A stretch of DNA of 64,000 nt from Conexibacter woesei DSM 14684 (GCF_000025265.1 NC_013739.1:2480001-2544000); one strand, 5' to 3'; shown: positions 7,909 through 16,329, counted from the first letter of the stretch. Program-made: numbers and translations. The notes: generated from the letters alone by a model not told the origin.

Positions 7909-9045
7909 TCACTTCCGGGGCAGACCGAGCACGCGCTCGGCGACGATGTTGCGCTGGATCTCGTTGGTGCCGGCGTAGATCGGGCCGGCGAGCGCGAAGA
8001 GGAAGCCGCGCGACCACGGTCCGTCGAGCTCGGCCTCGGGCCCGAGCAGGTCGAGCGCCGTCTCGTGCAGGCGCACGTCGAGCTCGGACCAGAACAGCTT
8101 GTTGAGGCTGGAGCGGGCGCCGGTCGCGGCGCCGGCGGCGATCTCGGTCACCTGCTGGAGCGTGAACAGCTGGTACGCCTCGGCGTCGATCCACGCCCGC
8201 GCCACGCGGTCGCGCGCAAGCGCGTCGCCGGCCGCGCCGCGCTCGCGCGCCAGCGCGACGAGGCGCTCGGCGGCGCTGAGGAAGCGGCCCGGGGAGCGCA
8301 GCGTCAGACCGCGCTCGGAGCCGGTCGTCGCCATCGCGACGCTCCAGCCGCTGTCGACGCCGCCGAGCACGGCGTCGTCGCCGACGAAGGCGTCTTCGAG
8401 GAAGACCTCCGCGAAGCCCTCGTCGCCGTCGAGGCGGCCGAAGCCGCGCACGGTCACGCCGGGGGCGTCGAGCGGCACCATGAAGTAGGTCAGGCCGCGG
8501 TGGCGCTCGCTCTCGGCGTCGGTGCGGAAGAGCCCGAACATGTGCGTGCAGAAGGCGCCGCGCGTCGTCCACGTCTTCTGCCCGGTCAGCCGCCAGCCGC
8601 CGCGCTGCTCGTCGCGGACGGCGCGCGCCTTCGTCGCGGCGAGGTCGCTGCCGGCGCCCGGCTCCGACCAGCCCTGGCACCAGAGGTCTGCGCCCGCCGC
8701 CATCCGCGGCAGCAGCCGCTCCTGCTGCTCGGGCGTGCCGAGCTCGAAGATCGTCGGGGCGAGCAGGAAGATGCCGTTCTGCGTCACGCGCATCGGGGCG
8801 CCGGCGCGGTAGTACTCCTCCTCGAAGATCAGCCACTCCCAGATCGAGGCGTCGCGGCCGCCGTAAGCCCGCGGCCAGGAGACGACGGCCCAGCCCGCCT
8901 CGAACAGCGTCCGCTCCCATTCGAGGTGCTGGGCGAAGCCCGCGGCGGTGTCGCCGGACTCCAGCCCGTGCGGCACGTTCGCCTCCAGCCACGCGCGCGC
9001 CTCCGCGCGGAACGCCTCCTCCGCGGGGGTGTACGTCAGGTCCAC
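7909..9045 (-). CDS. Acyl-CoA dehydrogenase, FadE30-like
   Basis: 378-residue flavoprotein with the family signature in order: WCQGWSEPGAGSDLA (residues 122-136), KTWTTRGA, and the C-terminal IYAGTNEIQRNIVAERVLGLPR. Glu244 in the TTGSERG segment sits where the catalytic base of the ChsE4-type steroid dehydrogenases lies. It has the length and style of Mycobacterium FadE30, which oxidises the propionate side chain of 5-hydroxy-HIP-CoA. It is the third gene of the ipdF operon, four bases after echA20. It may pair with the dehydrogenase at 6819. The FadE30 assignment is by resemblance and context. Confidence 0.85.
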   Translation of the reverse strand: MDLTYTPAEEAFRAEARAWLEANVPHGLESGDTAAGFAQHLEWERTLFEAGWAVVSWPRAYGGRDASIWEWLIFEEEYYRAGAPMRVTQNGIFLLAPTIFELGTPEQQERLLPRMAAGADLWCQGWSEPGAGSDLAATKARAVRDEQRGGWRLTGQKTWTTRGAFCTHMFGLFRTDAESERHRGLTYFMVPLDAPGVTVRGFGRLDGDEGFAEVFLEDAFVGDDAVLGGVDSGWSVAMATTGSERGLTLRSPGRFLSAAERLVALARERGAAGDALARDRVARAWIDAEAYQLFTLQQVTEIAAGAATGARSSLNKLFWSELDVRLHETALDLLGPEAELDGPWSRGFLFALAGPIYAGTNEIQRNIVAERVLGLPRK

Positions 9046-9049
9046 GGCG

Positions 9050-9811
9050 TCAGCCCTCCGTGCGCCCGAACGTGTCGCGGACCTCGTCCGCGACGCCGTC
9101 GAGGTTCAGCTCGAACGTGAAGCCCTGCTCGAAGCGGTAGCTGCGCTTGACGTCGACCGGGTCGATCCCGTTGAGCGCCTCCTTCGCGGCGCGGATCACG
9201 AGCGGGTTCTTCGCGGCGATCTGCGCGGCGACGACGCGGGCGGCGTCGCGCAGCCGCTCGCGCGGCACGACCTCCAGGACCGAGCCGAAGGCGTGCAGCT
9301 CGGCGGCCGTCGCGGTTGCGGAGGTGTACATCATCGCCCGCATCTTGTGCTGGGGGACGAGGCGGGCGAGGTGGGTCGCGGCGCCGAGCGCGCCGCGGTC
9401 GACCTCAGGCAGCCCGAAGGTCGCGTCGTCGGAGGCGACGATCACGTCGGCGTTGCCGACGAGGCCGATCCCACCGCCGAGGCAGAAGCCGTGGACGGCC
9501 GCGACGACCGGGACCGCGCACTCGTAGACGGCGGCGAACGCGGCGTAGCAGCCGCGGTTGGCGCCGAGCAGCGCGCGGTGGCCGCCGGCGTCGGCCTGGA
9601 TCTCCTTGATGTCGACGCCGGCGTTGAAGCCGCGGCCCTCGGCGCGCAGGACGACGACGCGCACGGCGTCGTCGTCGCCCAGCTCGCGCAGGACGCGCGC
9701 CAGCTCGAACCAGCCGGCGACGGTGAGCGCGTTGACCGGCGGGGCTTCGACGACGACCTCGGCGATCCCGTCGTCGCCGACGGTCGCGGTGACGAGTGCG
9801 GGTGGAGTCAT
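9050..9811 (-). CDS. echA20: EchA20: ring-opening hydrolase of the HIP pathway (crotonase fold)
   Basis: 253-residue crotonase-fold protein. The segments RGFNAGVDIKEIQ, RGCYAAFAAVYECAVPVVAAVHGFC, GGGIGLVGNADVIVASDDAT and FEQGFTFELNLDGVADE are recognisably those of mycobacterial EchA20. EchA20 hydrolyses the beta-diketone ring D of (7aS)-7a-methyl-1,5-dioxo-hexahydroindene-carboxyl-CoA to give COCHEA-CoA. It is the second gene of the minus-strand operon, 15 bases after ipdF. It supplies the substrate of IpdAB, which is encoded on the other side of operator 2. Confidence 0.88.
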   Translation of the reverse strand: MTPPALVTATVGDDGIAEVVVEAPPVNALTVAGWFELARVLRELGDDDAVRVVVLRAEGRGFNAGVDIKEIQADAGGHRALLGANRGCYAAFAAVYECAVPVVAAVHGFCLGGGIGLVGNADVIVASDDATFGLPEVDRGALGAATHLARLVPQHKMRAMMYTSATATAAELHAFGSVLEVVPRERLRDAARVVAAQIAAKNPLVIRAAKEALNGIDPVDVKRSYRFEQGFTFELNLDGVADEVRDTFGRTEG

Positions 9812-9826
9812 TGGTGCGGGTCCTTC

Positions 9827-10609
9827 CTACGGGTGCTGGCTGCTGACGGAGACGACCTCGCCGGTCATGTACGACGCGTAGTTGCTGGCGAGGAAGGCGA
9901 TGACGGTGGCGACCTCCCACGGTTCGGCCGCGCGGCCGAACGCCTCGCGCGTCGCCAGGCCGGCGAGCAGCTCCTCCGAGGAGGTCTTGGCGAGGTGGGG
10001 GTGCCTCGCGAGGCTGGGCGAGACGGCGTTGACGCGCACGCCGCTGGCAGCGACGTCGAGCGCGGCGCAGCGCGTCAGCGCCATCACGCCGGCCTTCGCG
10101 GCGGCGTAGTGGGCCTGACCCGCCTGCGCGCGCCAGCCGGAGATCGAGGCGTTGTTGACGATCGCCCCGCTGCCGCGGGCGACCATGTGCCGCAGCGCCG
10201 CGCGCGTGCAGCGGAATGTGCCGTTGAGCGTGACGTCGAGGACGGTCGACCACTGCTCGTCGGTCATCTCGACGATCGAGGCCTCGCCGCCGAGGCCGGC
10301 GTTGTTGACGAGCACGTCGAGCCGGCCGTGCTCGGCCACGACCGTGTCGATCATCCGCTGCACGTCGGCCTCGGCCGTCACGTCGCAGGGGATCGCGAGC
10401 GGCCGCTCGCCGGCCGGCTCGGCGAGCCGGTCGGCCGCCTCTGCGAGCCGGCGCTCGTGGCGGTCGCTGAGCACGACGCGCGCCCCTTCGAGCACGCAGC
10501 GCTCGGCGGCGGCGTAGCCGATGCCGGTGCCCGCGGCCGCGGTGACGAGGACGACTCTGCCGGCCAGCAGCGACCGGCCCGCGGGTGGTTGTGGTGTGGT
10601 TGGTGGCAT
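9827..10609 (-). CDS. ipdF: IpdF: short-chain dehydrogenase of HIP catabolism
   Basis: 260-residue SDR. The nucleotide motif is VTAAAGTGIGYAAA; this unusual TAAAGTGIG is shared with mycobacterial IpdF (Rv3559c). The structural motif is NNAG, the catalytic Ser is in NNASISG and the YxxxK is in HYAAAKAG. IpdF oxidises the 5-hydroxyl of the HIC-CoA intermediate to the ketone. It is the first gene of a five-gene operon whose promoter region holds operator 2, shared with the divergent ipdABC operon. Confidence 0.83.
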   Translation of the reverse strand: MPPTTPQPPAGRSLLAGRVVLVTAAAGTGIGYAAAERCVLEGARVVLSDRHERRLAEAADRLAEPAGERPLAIPCDVTAEADVQRMIDTVVAEHGRLDVLVNNAGLGGEASIVEMTDEQWSTVLDVTLNGTFRCTRAALRHMVARGSGAIVNNASISGWRAQAGQAHYAAAKAGVMALTRCAALDVAASGVRVNAVSPSLARHPHLAKTSSEELLAGLATREAFGRAAEPWEVATVIAFLASNYASYMTGEVVSVSSQHP

Positions 10610-10632
10610 CGCGAACGAATCCTACCTCTTCT

Positions 10633-10650
10633 ACCAAGCGCTTGCTAGGC
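10633..10650. promoter_or_regulatory. KstR2-type operator 2 (ipdF / ipdA divergent promoter)
   Basis: ACCAAGCGCTTGCTAGGC. The first 14 bases match AnCAAGnnCTTGnT exactly. It is located 24 bases upstream of ipdF and 48 bases upstream of ipdA and can repress both operons. Confidence 0.85.
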
Positions 10651-10697
10651 TAGCTCCCGCTGTGTTCGGATGAGCCGCGTCGGGAGGAGCAGGGAAG

Positions 10698-11567
10698 GTG
10701 TCCAGCAAGCGGATGAGCGAGGAGCAGGTCGTCGCCGAGCTGCGCTCGGGAATGACGATCGGCATCGGCGGCTGGGGTTCGCGGCGCAAGCCGATGTCGC
10801 TCGTGCGCGCGATCGCGCGCAGCGACCTGCGCGACCTCACCGTGGTCGCCTACGGAGGTCCCGAGATCGGCCTGCTGTGCGCCGCCGGGAAGGTCAGGCG
10901 GCTCGTCTACGGCTTCGTCTCGCTCGACTCGATCCCGCTCGAGCCGCACTTCCGCGCCGCCCGGCAGGCCGGCGCGATCGAGTCGGTCGAGTACGACGAG
11001 GGGATGCTCTACTGGGGGCTCTACGCGGCTGCCAACCGGCTGCCGTTCCTGCCGACCCGCGCGGGGCTCGGCTCCGGCGTGACGAGCGTCAACCGCGATC
11101 TCCGGACCGTCGTCTCGCCCTACGACGACGGCGAGGAGCTGATCGCGATGCCGGCGCTGCGGCTCGACGCCGCGCTCGTCCACCTCAACCGCGCCGACGC
11201 CAGGGGCAACGCGCAGTTCCTCGGTCCCGACCCCTACTTCGACGACCTCTTCTGCATGGCCGCTGAGCGCGCCTACGTCTCGTGCGAGCAGATCGTGGAG
11301 ACCGCGGAGCTGACCGCGACCGCGCCGCTGTCGAGCGTGCGCGTCGCACGCTGGATGGTCCACGGCGTCGTCGAGGCGCCCGGCGGCGCGCACTTCACCT
11401 CGTGCGTGCCGGACTACGAACGCGACGAGGCGTTCCAGCGCGCGTACGTCGAGGCCGCGGAGGACCCGGACCGGTGGCGTGCGTTCGCCGACCGCTTCCT
11501 CGCCGGCGACGAGCGGGCGTACCAGCGGGCGGTCGCCGACTGGCGCGCGACGGAGGTGGCAGCATGA
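10698..11567 (+). CDS. ipdA: IpdA: COCHEA-CoA hydrolase, alpha subunit (CoA-transferase family I)
   Basis: 289-residue alpha subunit. It begins SSKRMSEEQVVAELRSGMTI and carries GIGGWGSRRKPMSLVRAI, YGFVSLDSIPLEPHF and RLPFLPTRAGLGS, all recognisable from Mycobacterium IpdA. Glu101 in the DEGML segment appears to align with the Glu proposed as catalytic in IpdAB. The complex opens the last ring (COCHEA-CoA) despite its CoA-transferase fold. It starts at GTG 10698, about ten bases after GGGAGG. It overlaps ipdB by ATGA and is controlled by operator 2. Confidence 0.9.
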   Translation: MSSKRMSEEQVVAELRSGMTIGIGGWGSRRKPMSLVRAIARSDLRDLTVVAYGGPEIGLLCAAGKVRRLVYGFVSLDSIPLEPHFRAARQAGAIESVEYDEGMLYWGLYAAANRLPFLPTRAGLGSGVTSVNRDLRTVVSPYDDGEELIAMPALRLDAALVHLNRADARGNAQFLGPDPYFDDLFCMAAERAYVSCEQIVETAELTATAPLSSVRVARWMVHGVVEAPGGAHFTSCVPDYERDEAFQRAYVEAAEDPDRWRAFADRFLAGDERAYQRAVADWRATEVAA

Positions 11568-12346
11568 GCGCCGTGAGCGTGACCGAGACCGCGACGCGCG
11601 CCGAGGTCTGCGCGGTCGCCTGCGCCGACGCGTGGCGCGGCGACGGCGAGCTGCTCGCGAGCCCGTTCGGGACGATCCCGGCGATCGGCGCGCGGCTGGC
11701 GCGGGCGACGTTCGAGCCGGAGCTGCTGCTGACCGACGGCGAGGCGGCCTACGCCGCGGGCGTCTGGCCGGTCGGCGAACAGCCGCGCGTGCGCGAGGGC
11801 TGGCTTCCCTACCGGGCGATCTTCGAGCTCGTCTGGCGCGGCCGGCGCCACGTGATGATGATCCCGTCGCAGCTCGACCGGGCCGGCAACGCCAACATCT
11901 CCTGCATCGGCGCCGACTACGCCAGGCCGAAGGTGCAGCTGCTCGGCGTCCGCGGCGCGCCCGGCAACACCGTCAGCCACCCGACCAGCTACTGGATCCC
12001 CCGTCACAGCCCGCGCGTGCTGGTGGAGCGGGTCGACATGGTCGCGGGCGTCGGGCCGGCCGCGGCGGCGGCCGCGGGGCCCGCGGCGCAGCGGTTCCTC
12101 GACCTGCGCCGCGTCGTCACCGACCTCGCCGTGCTCGACTTCGGCGGGACCGGGGGGACGCTGCGGATCGTCTCGCTGCATCCCGGCGTGACGCTCGAAC
12201 AGGTGAAGACGGCGACCGGCTTCGAGCTGGAGGTCGACGGCGCCGAGCCGGCGACCAGCCGCCTGCCGACCGGCGAGGAGCTGCGGCTGATCCGCGAGCT
12301 GATCGACCCGCGCGGGCTGCGCGAGCGCGAGGTCCCGAGCGCATGA
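11564..12346 (+). CDS. ipdB: IpdB: COCHEA-CoA hydrolase, beta subunit
   Basis: 260-residue beta subunit. Characteristic segments include TRAEVCAVACADAWRGDGE, LLTDGEAAYAAG, GRRHVMMIPSQLDRAGNANIS, RGAPGNTVSHPTSYW, LDFGGTGGTLRIVSLHPGVT and LIRELIDPRGLREREV. Together these are diagnostic of IpdB. It forms the heteromeric ring-opening enzyme with IpdA. It is translationally coupled on both sides (ATGA with ipdA, ATGA with ipdC). Confidence 0.9.
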   Translation: MSAVSVTETATRAEVCAVACADAWRGDGELLASPFGTIPAIGARLARATFEPELLLTDGEAAYAAGVWPVGEQPRVREGWLPYRAIFELVWRGRRHVMMIPSQLDRAGNANISCIGADYARPKVQLLGVRGAPGNTVSHPTSYWIPRHSPRVLVERVDMVAGVGPAAAAAAGPAAQRFLDLRRVVTDLAVLDFGGTGGTLRIVSLHPGVTLEQVKTATGFELEVDGAEPATSRLPTGEELRLIRELIDPRGLREREVPSA

Positions 12347-13503
12347 CCGAGGCGCCTGTGCCGCACCCGGCCCTGCGCACGCGCCTCTGCGAGCTGACGG
12401 GCGTCCGCGTGCCGATCGTGCAGACCGGCATGGGGTGGGTCTCCGACCACCGTCTCACCGCCGCGACCGCGAACGCCGGCGGGCTCGGGATCCTCGCGGG
12501 CGCGACGATGAGCACGGCCGAGCTGGCGGAGGCGATCGCGCGGACGCGGGCGCTGACGAGCGCGCCGTTCGGCGTCAACCTGCGCGCCGACCGCCCCGAC
12601 GCCGCCGAGCAGGTCGACCTGCTGATCGAGGGGCGCGTCGCGGTCGCCTCGTTCGCGCTCGCGCCGAAGCCCGACCTGATCGCGCGCTGCAAGGCGGCCG
12701 GCCTCGTCGTGATCCCGTCGATCGGCGCGCTGCGCCACGCCGAGAAGGTCGCGGCGTGGGGCGCCGACGCCGTCATCGTGCAGGGGTCCGAGGGCGGCGG
12801 CCACACCGGCCCGGTGCCGACGAGCGTCCTCCTGCCGCAGGTCTGCGAGGCGGTCGAGATCCCCGTGATCGCGGCCGGCGGCTTCTGCGACGGGCGCGGG
12901 CTCGTCGCCGCGCTCGCCTACGGCGCCGCCGGCGTCGCGATGGGAACCCGCTTCCTGCTGACGCAGGAGAGCCCGGTCGCCGAGCAGGTCAAGCGCGCGT
13001 ATCTCGAACGCGCCGTCACCGACACCGTCGTCACGACGGAGGTCGACGGCGTGCCGAACCGCGTGCTGCGCACCGGCGTCGTCGAGCGGATCGAGCAGAC
13101 GAAGCCGCTCCGCCGCCTCACGCGCGCGGCCCGCAACGCGATCGCGTTCCAGAAGCTGTCCGGCACGTCGTGGCCGGACCTCGTGCGCGAGGCCGTCGCG
13201 ACCAAGCGCGCGCGGGACCTCAGCTGGAGCCAGGTCGTGATGTCCGCCAACGCGCCGATGCTCTACCGCGCGGGCCTGCACGAGGGGCGCAGCGACGTCG
13301 GCGTGCTGGCGAGCGGGCAGGTTGTCGGGCGGATCGACGACCTGCCGACCTGCGCCGAGCTGATCGACCGCATCGTCGCCGAGGCCGGCGCGGTCCTCGA
13401 CGGGCCGCTGCGCGGCGACCACGACGACCGCGGCGACCAAGACGACCGCGGCGACCAAGACGGCCGCGGCGACCAAGACGACCGCGGCTTCCGCCGCGGG
13501 TGA
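12343..13503 (+). CDS. ipdC: IpdC: FMN oxidoreductase of HIP catabolism (nitronate monooxygenase-like)
   Basis: 386-residue flavin-dependent TIM barrel. Visible are RVPIVQTGMGWVSDHRLTAA at the N-terminus, the phosphate-binding segment QGSEGGGHTGPVPTSVLLPQV and IPVIAAGGFCDGRGLVAALAYGAAGVAMGTRF. Its place directly after ipdAB is that of IpdC, which acts on the 5-hydroxy-HIC-CoA intermediate. The C-terminus carries a hydrophilic repeat tail of about 25 residues (GDQDDR repeated; 13414-13485) that is not a family feature. It overlaps the next SDR by GTGA. Confidence 0.87.
   Translation: MTEAPVPHPALRTRLCELTGVRVPIVQTGMGWVSDHRLTAATANAGGLGILAGATMSTAELAEAIARTRALTSAPFGVNLRADRPDAAEQVDLLIEGRVAVASFALAPKPDLIARCKAAGLVVIPSIGALRHAEKVAAWGADAVIVQGSEGGGHTGPVPTSVLLPQVCEAVEIPVIAAGGFCDGRGLVAALAYGAAGVAMGTRFLLTQESPVAEQVKRAYLERAVTDTVVTTEVDGVPNRVLRTGVVERIEQTKPLRRLTRAARNAIAFQKLSGTSWPDLVREAVATKRARDLSWSQVVMSANAPMLYRAGLHEGRSDVGVLASGQVVGRIDDLPTCAELIDRIVAEAGAVLDGPLRGDHDDRGDQDDRGDQDGRGDQDDRGFRRG
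13414..13485 (+). repeat. Four 18-bp tandem repeats in the 3' end of ipdC
   Basis: Unit GGCGACCAAGACGACCGC, four copies with two substitutions in total. It encodes (GDQDDR)4, with GDHDDR in the first copy and GDQDGR in the third. The repeats lie in frame, just before the stop, and make a charged tail. They probably arose by slippage. Confidence 0.9.
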
Positions 13504-14387
13504 GTGCGGTGAGCGGGTTCGTGCAGGGGCGCGTCGCGATCGTGACCGGCGCGGGGCAGGGCCTCGGGCGCGCGCACGCGCATGCCTACGCGCAGCACGG
13601 CGCGCACGTCGTCGTCAACGACGTCGGCGATGGCGCCGAGCGCGTCGCGCGCGAGATCGCGGCCGCCGGCGGCTCGGCGCTCGCGCACGCGGCCGACGTC
13701 GCCGACTGGCGGGCGGCGGGCGGGCTCGTCGACGCCGCGCTCGCGCGCTTCGGCAGGTTGGACGTGCTCGTCAACAACGCCGGGATCGTGCGCGACCGCA
13801 TGCTCGTCTCGATGAGCGAACAGGAGTGGGACGCGGTGCTGCGCGTCAACCTCAAGGGCCACTTCCTGCCGCTGCGCCATGCCGCCGCGCACTGGCGCGC
13901 GGTCGCGAAGGCGGGCGGCGAGCCGCGGGCGCGCGTGATCAACACGTCCTCCGGCGCCGGCCTGCTCGGCGCGGTCGGGCAGGGCAACTACGCCGCCGCG
14001 AAGGCCGGCGTCGCGGCGTTGACGCAGGTCGCCGCGGCCGAGCTGCGGCGCTACGGCGTCGCCGTCAACGCGATCGCTCCGAGCGCGCGCACGCCGATGA
14101 CCGAGGCGGTCTTCGCCGAGCAGATGAGACGGCCGGCGGGCGCCTTCGACGCGATGGACCCGGCGAACGTCTCGGCCCTCGTCGTCTGGCTCGGCTCGGT
14201 CGAGGCGGGCGCCGTCAGCGGCCGCGTCTTCGAGGTCGAGGGCTCGAAGGTGAGCGTCGCCGACGGCTGGCGCTACACGCAGCCGGCCGACAAGGGCGCG
14301 CGCTGGGAGCCGGCAGAGCTGGGCGCCGTCGTCGCCGGCCTGCTCGCGCGGGCGCCCGCGCCGGCACCCGTCTACGGCGCCGCGTGA
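13500..14387 (+). CDS. Short-chain dehydrogenase/reductase (Rv3548c/Rv3549c-like)
   Basis: 295-residue SDR. The nucleotide motif is VTGAGQGLGRAHA. NNAG is followed by IVRDRMLVSMSEQEWDAVLRVNLKGHF, the catalytic Ser is in INTSSGAG and the YxxxK is in GNYAAAKAG. The C-terminal extension after residue 250 resembles 3-hydroxyacyl-CoA dehydrogenases of the multifunctional HSD17B4 type. It starts at GTG 13500, overlapping the ipdC stop. It is the last gene of the ipdABC operon. It probably oxidises a 3-hydroxyacyl-CoA in HIP side-chain beta-oxidation (inference). Its 3' end overlaps the convergent TetR gene by 16 bases. Confidence 0.85.
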   Translation: MSAVSGFVQGRVAIVTGAGQGLGRAHAHAYAQHGAHVVVNDVGDGAERVAREIAAAGGSALAHAADVADWRAAGGLVDAALARFGRLDVLVNNAGIVRDRMLVSMSEQEWDAVLRVNLKGHFLPLRHAAAHWRAVAKAGGEPRARVINTSSGAGLLGAVGQGNYAAAKAGVAALTQVAAAELRRYGVAVNAIAPSARTPMTEAVFAEQMRRPAGAFDAMDPANVSALVVWLGSVEAGAVSGRVFEVEGSKVSVADGWRYTQPADKGARWEPAELGAVVAGLLARAPAPAPVYGAA

Positions 14388-14989
14388 GCGACCGGCGCCG
14401 CCGGGACCGGAACCGCCAGCGCCTGGTGGAAGAGCGCGAAGCAGTCCTCGGCGAGGTCGTCGGTGCCGTAGGAGGCGGTGGGGCGGAACCACTCGACGGT
14501 GTGCCAGAGGCCGTCGCGGATGATCGGGTAGAGGACCCTCGGTCTGATGTCGCCGCGGAACGCCCCGGCTGAGACGCCGTCCTCGATCACGCTGAGCCAG
14601 GTGCGCCGCATCGAGGCGACCGCCTCGCCGACGTAGGCGAAGCGGTCGGTCTCGCGCAGGTGGTTGCGGTCGCGCTGGTACAGCTCCGACGCGTGCGGAT
14701 GGTCCGCGGCGCAGCGCAGCGAGCTGCGGATCAGGCCGCGCAGCCGCTCCGTCGCCTCGCGCTCGCTGCGCAGGACCTCGGCGTAGCCGGCGAGCATGTC
14801 GTCGAAGTAGCTGGAGACGATCGCGTCGATGATCGTGTCCTTGGAGTCGAAGTGGTGGTAGATCGAGCCGGACAGGATCCCGGCGGCGTCGCCGATCTCG
14901 CGCACGGTCGTCGCCGCGATCCCCTTGTGCGCGAACAGCTCGGCGGCCTTGTCGAGGATGATCGCGCGGCGGTCTGGTGGTGTTGCCAC
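14372..14989 (-). CDS. TetR-family repressor, second KstR2-like paralogue
   Basis: 205-residue TetR protein. Its HTH TTVREIGDAAGILSGSIYHH is nearly the same as in KstR2 at 5274. The ligand domain differs, although RDGLWHTVEWFRPTASYGTDDLAEDCF still follows the KstR2 pattern. GTG 14989 is preferred because an AAAGGGA lies about seven bases upstream. An in-frame ATG at 15022 would place the start almost inside operator 3 with no Shine-Dalgarno. It is divergent from fadA6, with operator 3 between. It could bind the same operators as KstR2 with a different effector. Confidence 0.85.
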   Translation of the reverse strand: MATPPDRRAIILDKAAELFAHKGIAATTVREIGDAAGILSGSIYHHFDSKDTIIDAIVSSYFDDMLAGYAEVLRSEREATERLRGLIRSSLRCAADHPHASELYQRDRNHLRETDRFAYVGEAVASMRRTWLSVIEDGVSAGAFRGDIRPRVLYPIIRDGLWHTVEWFRPTASYGTDDLAEDCFALFHQALAVPVPAAPVAHAAP

Positions 14990-15024
14990 TCCGGGTCCCT
15001 TTCGGTCGTTCGCCGGGAGCATAG

Positions 15025-15042
15025 CCCAAGCAAGCGATTGGT
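15025..15042. promoter_or_regulatory. KstR2-type operator 3 (TetR paralogue / fadA6 divergent promoter)
   Basis: CCCAAGCAAGCGATTGGT. On the minus strand, ACCAATCGCTTGCT matches AnCAAGnnCTTGnT with one mismatch. It lies 60 bases before fadA6 and 36 bases before the TetR paralogue. Confidence 0.78.
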
Positions 15043-15101
15043 TAGAATGTTCTGGACGAGCGGCCCCCGGGGCCGCACCCGGAGAGACAGGAGCACCACT
15101 G

Positions 15102-16253
15102 ATGCCAGAGGCGTACATCGTCGACGCAGTGCGAACCCCCGTAGGCCGGCGCGGCGGCGGGCTGGCGGAGGTGCACCCCGCCGACCTCGGCGCCCACGCG
15201 CTGCAGGCGCTGATGGCCCGCGTCGACGTCGACCCGTCCGCCGTCGACGACGTCGTCTTCGGCTGCGTCGACACGATCGGGCCGCAGGCGGGCAACATCG
15301 CGCGCACCGCCTGGCTCGCCGCCGGCTTCGACGAGGCCGTCCCGGCGACGACCGTCGACCGCCAGTGCGGCTCCTCGCAGCAGGCGGTCCACTTCGCCGC
15401 ACAGGGCGTGATGAGCGGGACGCAGGACCTCGTCGTCGCGGGCGGGGTGCAGAACATGAGCGCGATCCCGATCTCCTCCGCGATGACGGTCGCCGCGCCG
15501 CTCGGCTTCCCCGATCCGCTGTCGGGCTCGCGCGGCTGGAGCGCCCGCTACGGCGAGCAGGAGTTCTCGCAGTTCCGCGCCGCCGAGCTGATCGCCGCCA
15601 GATGGGAGCTGGAGCGCGACGAGATGGAGCTGTTCGCGCTCGAGAGCCACCGCCGCGCCGTGCGCGCGATCGACGCCGGCCGCTTCGCGCGCGAGATCGC
15701 TCCGCTCGGCGGCTTCGACACCGACGAGTGCCCGCGCCGCGACACGACGCTGGAGAAGATGGCGGCGCTCAGACCGCTCAGAGAGGGTGGTCGCGTCACG
15801 GCCGCGCTCGCCAGCCAGATCTCCGACGGCGCGGCGGCGCTGCTGATCGCGTCCGAGCGCGCGGTCGCCGAGCACGGCCTGACGCCGCGGGCGCGCATCC
15901 ACCACCTCTCGGTTCGGGGCGACGATCCGATCTACATGCTGACCGCGCCGATCCCCGCGACGCGCCGCGCGCTCGCGCAGACCGGCATGACGCTCGACGA
16001 GATCGACCTGGTCGAGATCAACGAGGCGTTCGCGCCCGTCGTGCTCGCGTGGCGCAAGGAGTTCGACGCCGACCTCGCGCGGGTCAACGTCAACGGCGGC
16101 GGGATCGCGTTCGGCCACCCGCTCGGGGCGACGGGCGCCCGCCTGATGACCTCGCTGCTGCACGAGCTGGAGCGGGTCAGAGGACGCTTCGGCCTGCAGA
16201 CGATGTGCGAGGGCGGCGGCCAGGCCAACGTCACGATCATCGAGCGGGTCTGA
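15102..16253 (+). CDS. fadA6: FadA6: thiolase of HIP catabolism
   Basis: 383-residue thiolase. It matches mycobacterial FadA6 in distinctive segments: EAYIVDAVRTPVGRRGGGLA, TTVDRQCGSSQQAVHFAAQG with the active Cys89, GGVQNMSAIPISSAMTV, EINEAFAPVVLAW, GGGIAFGHPLGATGARL and LQTMCEGGGQANVTIIERV. FadA6 cleaves the open-chain keto-acyl-CoA formed after both rings are opened. It starts at ATG 15102 with GACAGGAG nine bases upstream. It is a single-gene unit under operator 3 and ends before a strong hairpin. Confidence 0.9.
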   Translation: MPEAYIVDAVRTPVGRRGGGLAEVHPADLGAHALQALMARVDVDPSAVDDVVFGCVDTIGPQAGNIARTAWLAAGFDEAVPATTVDRQCGSSQQAVHFAAQGVMSGTQDLVVAGGVQNMSAIPISSAMTVAAPLGFPDPLSGSRGWSARYGEQEFSQFRAAELIAARWELERDEMELFALESHRRAVRAIDAGRFAREIAPLGGFDTDECPRRDTTLEKMAALRPLREGGRVTAALASQISDGAAALLIASERAVAEHGLTPRARIHHLSVRGDDPIYMLTAPIPATRRALAQTGMTLDEIDLVEINEAFAPVVLAWRKEFDADLARVNVNGGGIAFGHPLGATGARLMTSLLHELERVRGRFGLQTMCEGGGQANVTIIERV

Positions 16254-16256
16254 CGA

Positions 16257-16312
16257 GCGCGGCGGGGCGCGTCCGGGCGCGTCCGGGCGCGTCCGGACGC
16301 GGCCCGCCGCGC
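16257..16312. terminator. Long hairpin between fadA6 and fadD3 (convergent)
   Basis: Two 20-base arms (16257-16276 and 16293-16312) pair with a single mismatch around a 16-base loop. The loop and arms contain three direct decamers GCGCGTCCGG. The hairpin lies between two convergent stop codons and has no T tract. It probably ends transcription from both sides. Confidence 0.75.
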
Positions 16313-16329
16313 CCGGACCCACCGCGGTC

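Noticed and set aside
13414-13485. CRISPR-like direct repeats
   Set aside because: The units are contiguous without spacers and in frame within ipdC. The same holds for the kinase repeats at 52718-52861.
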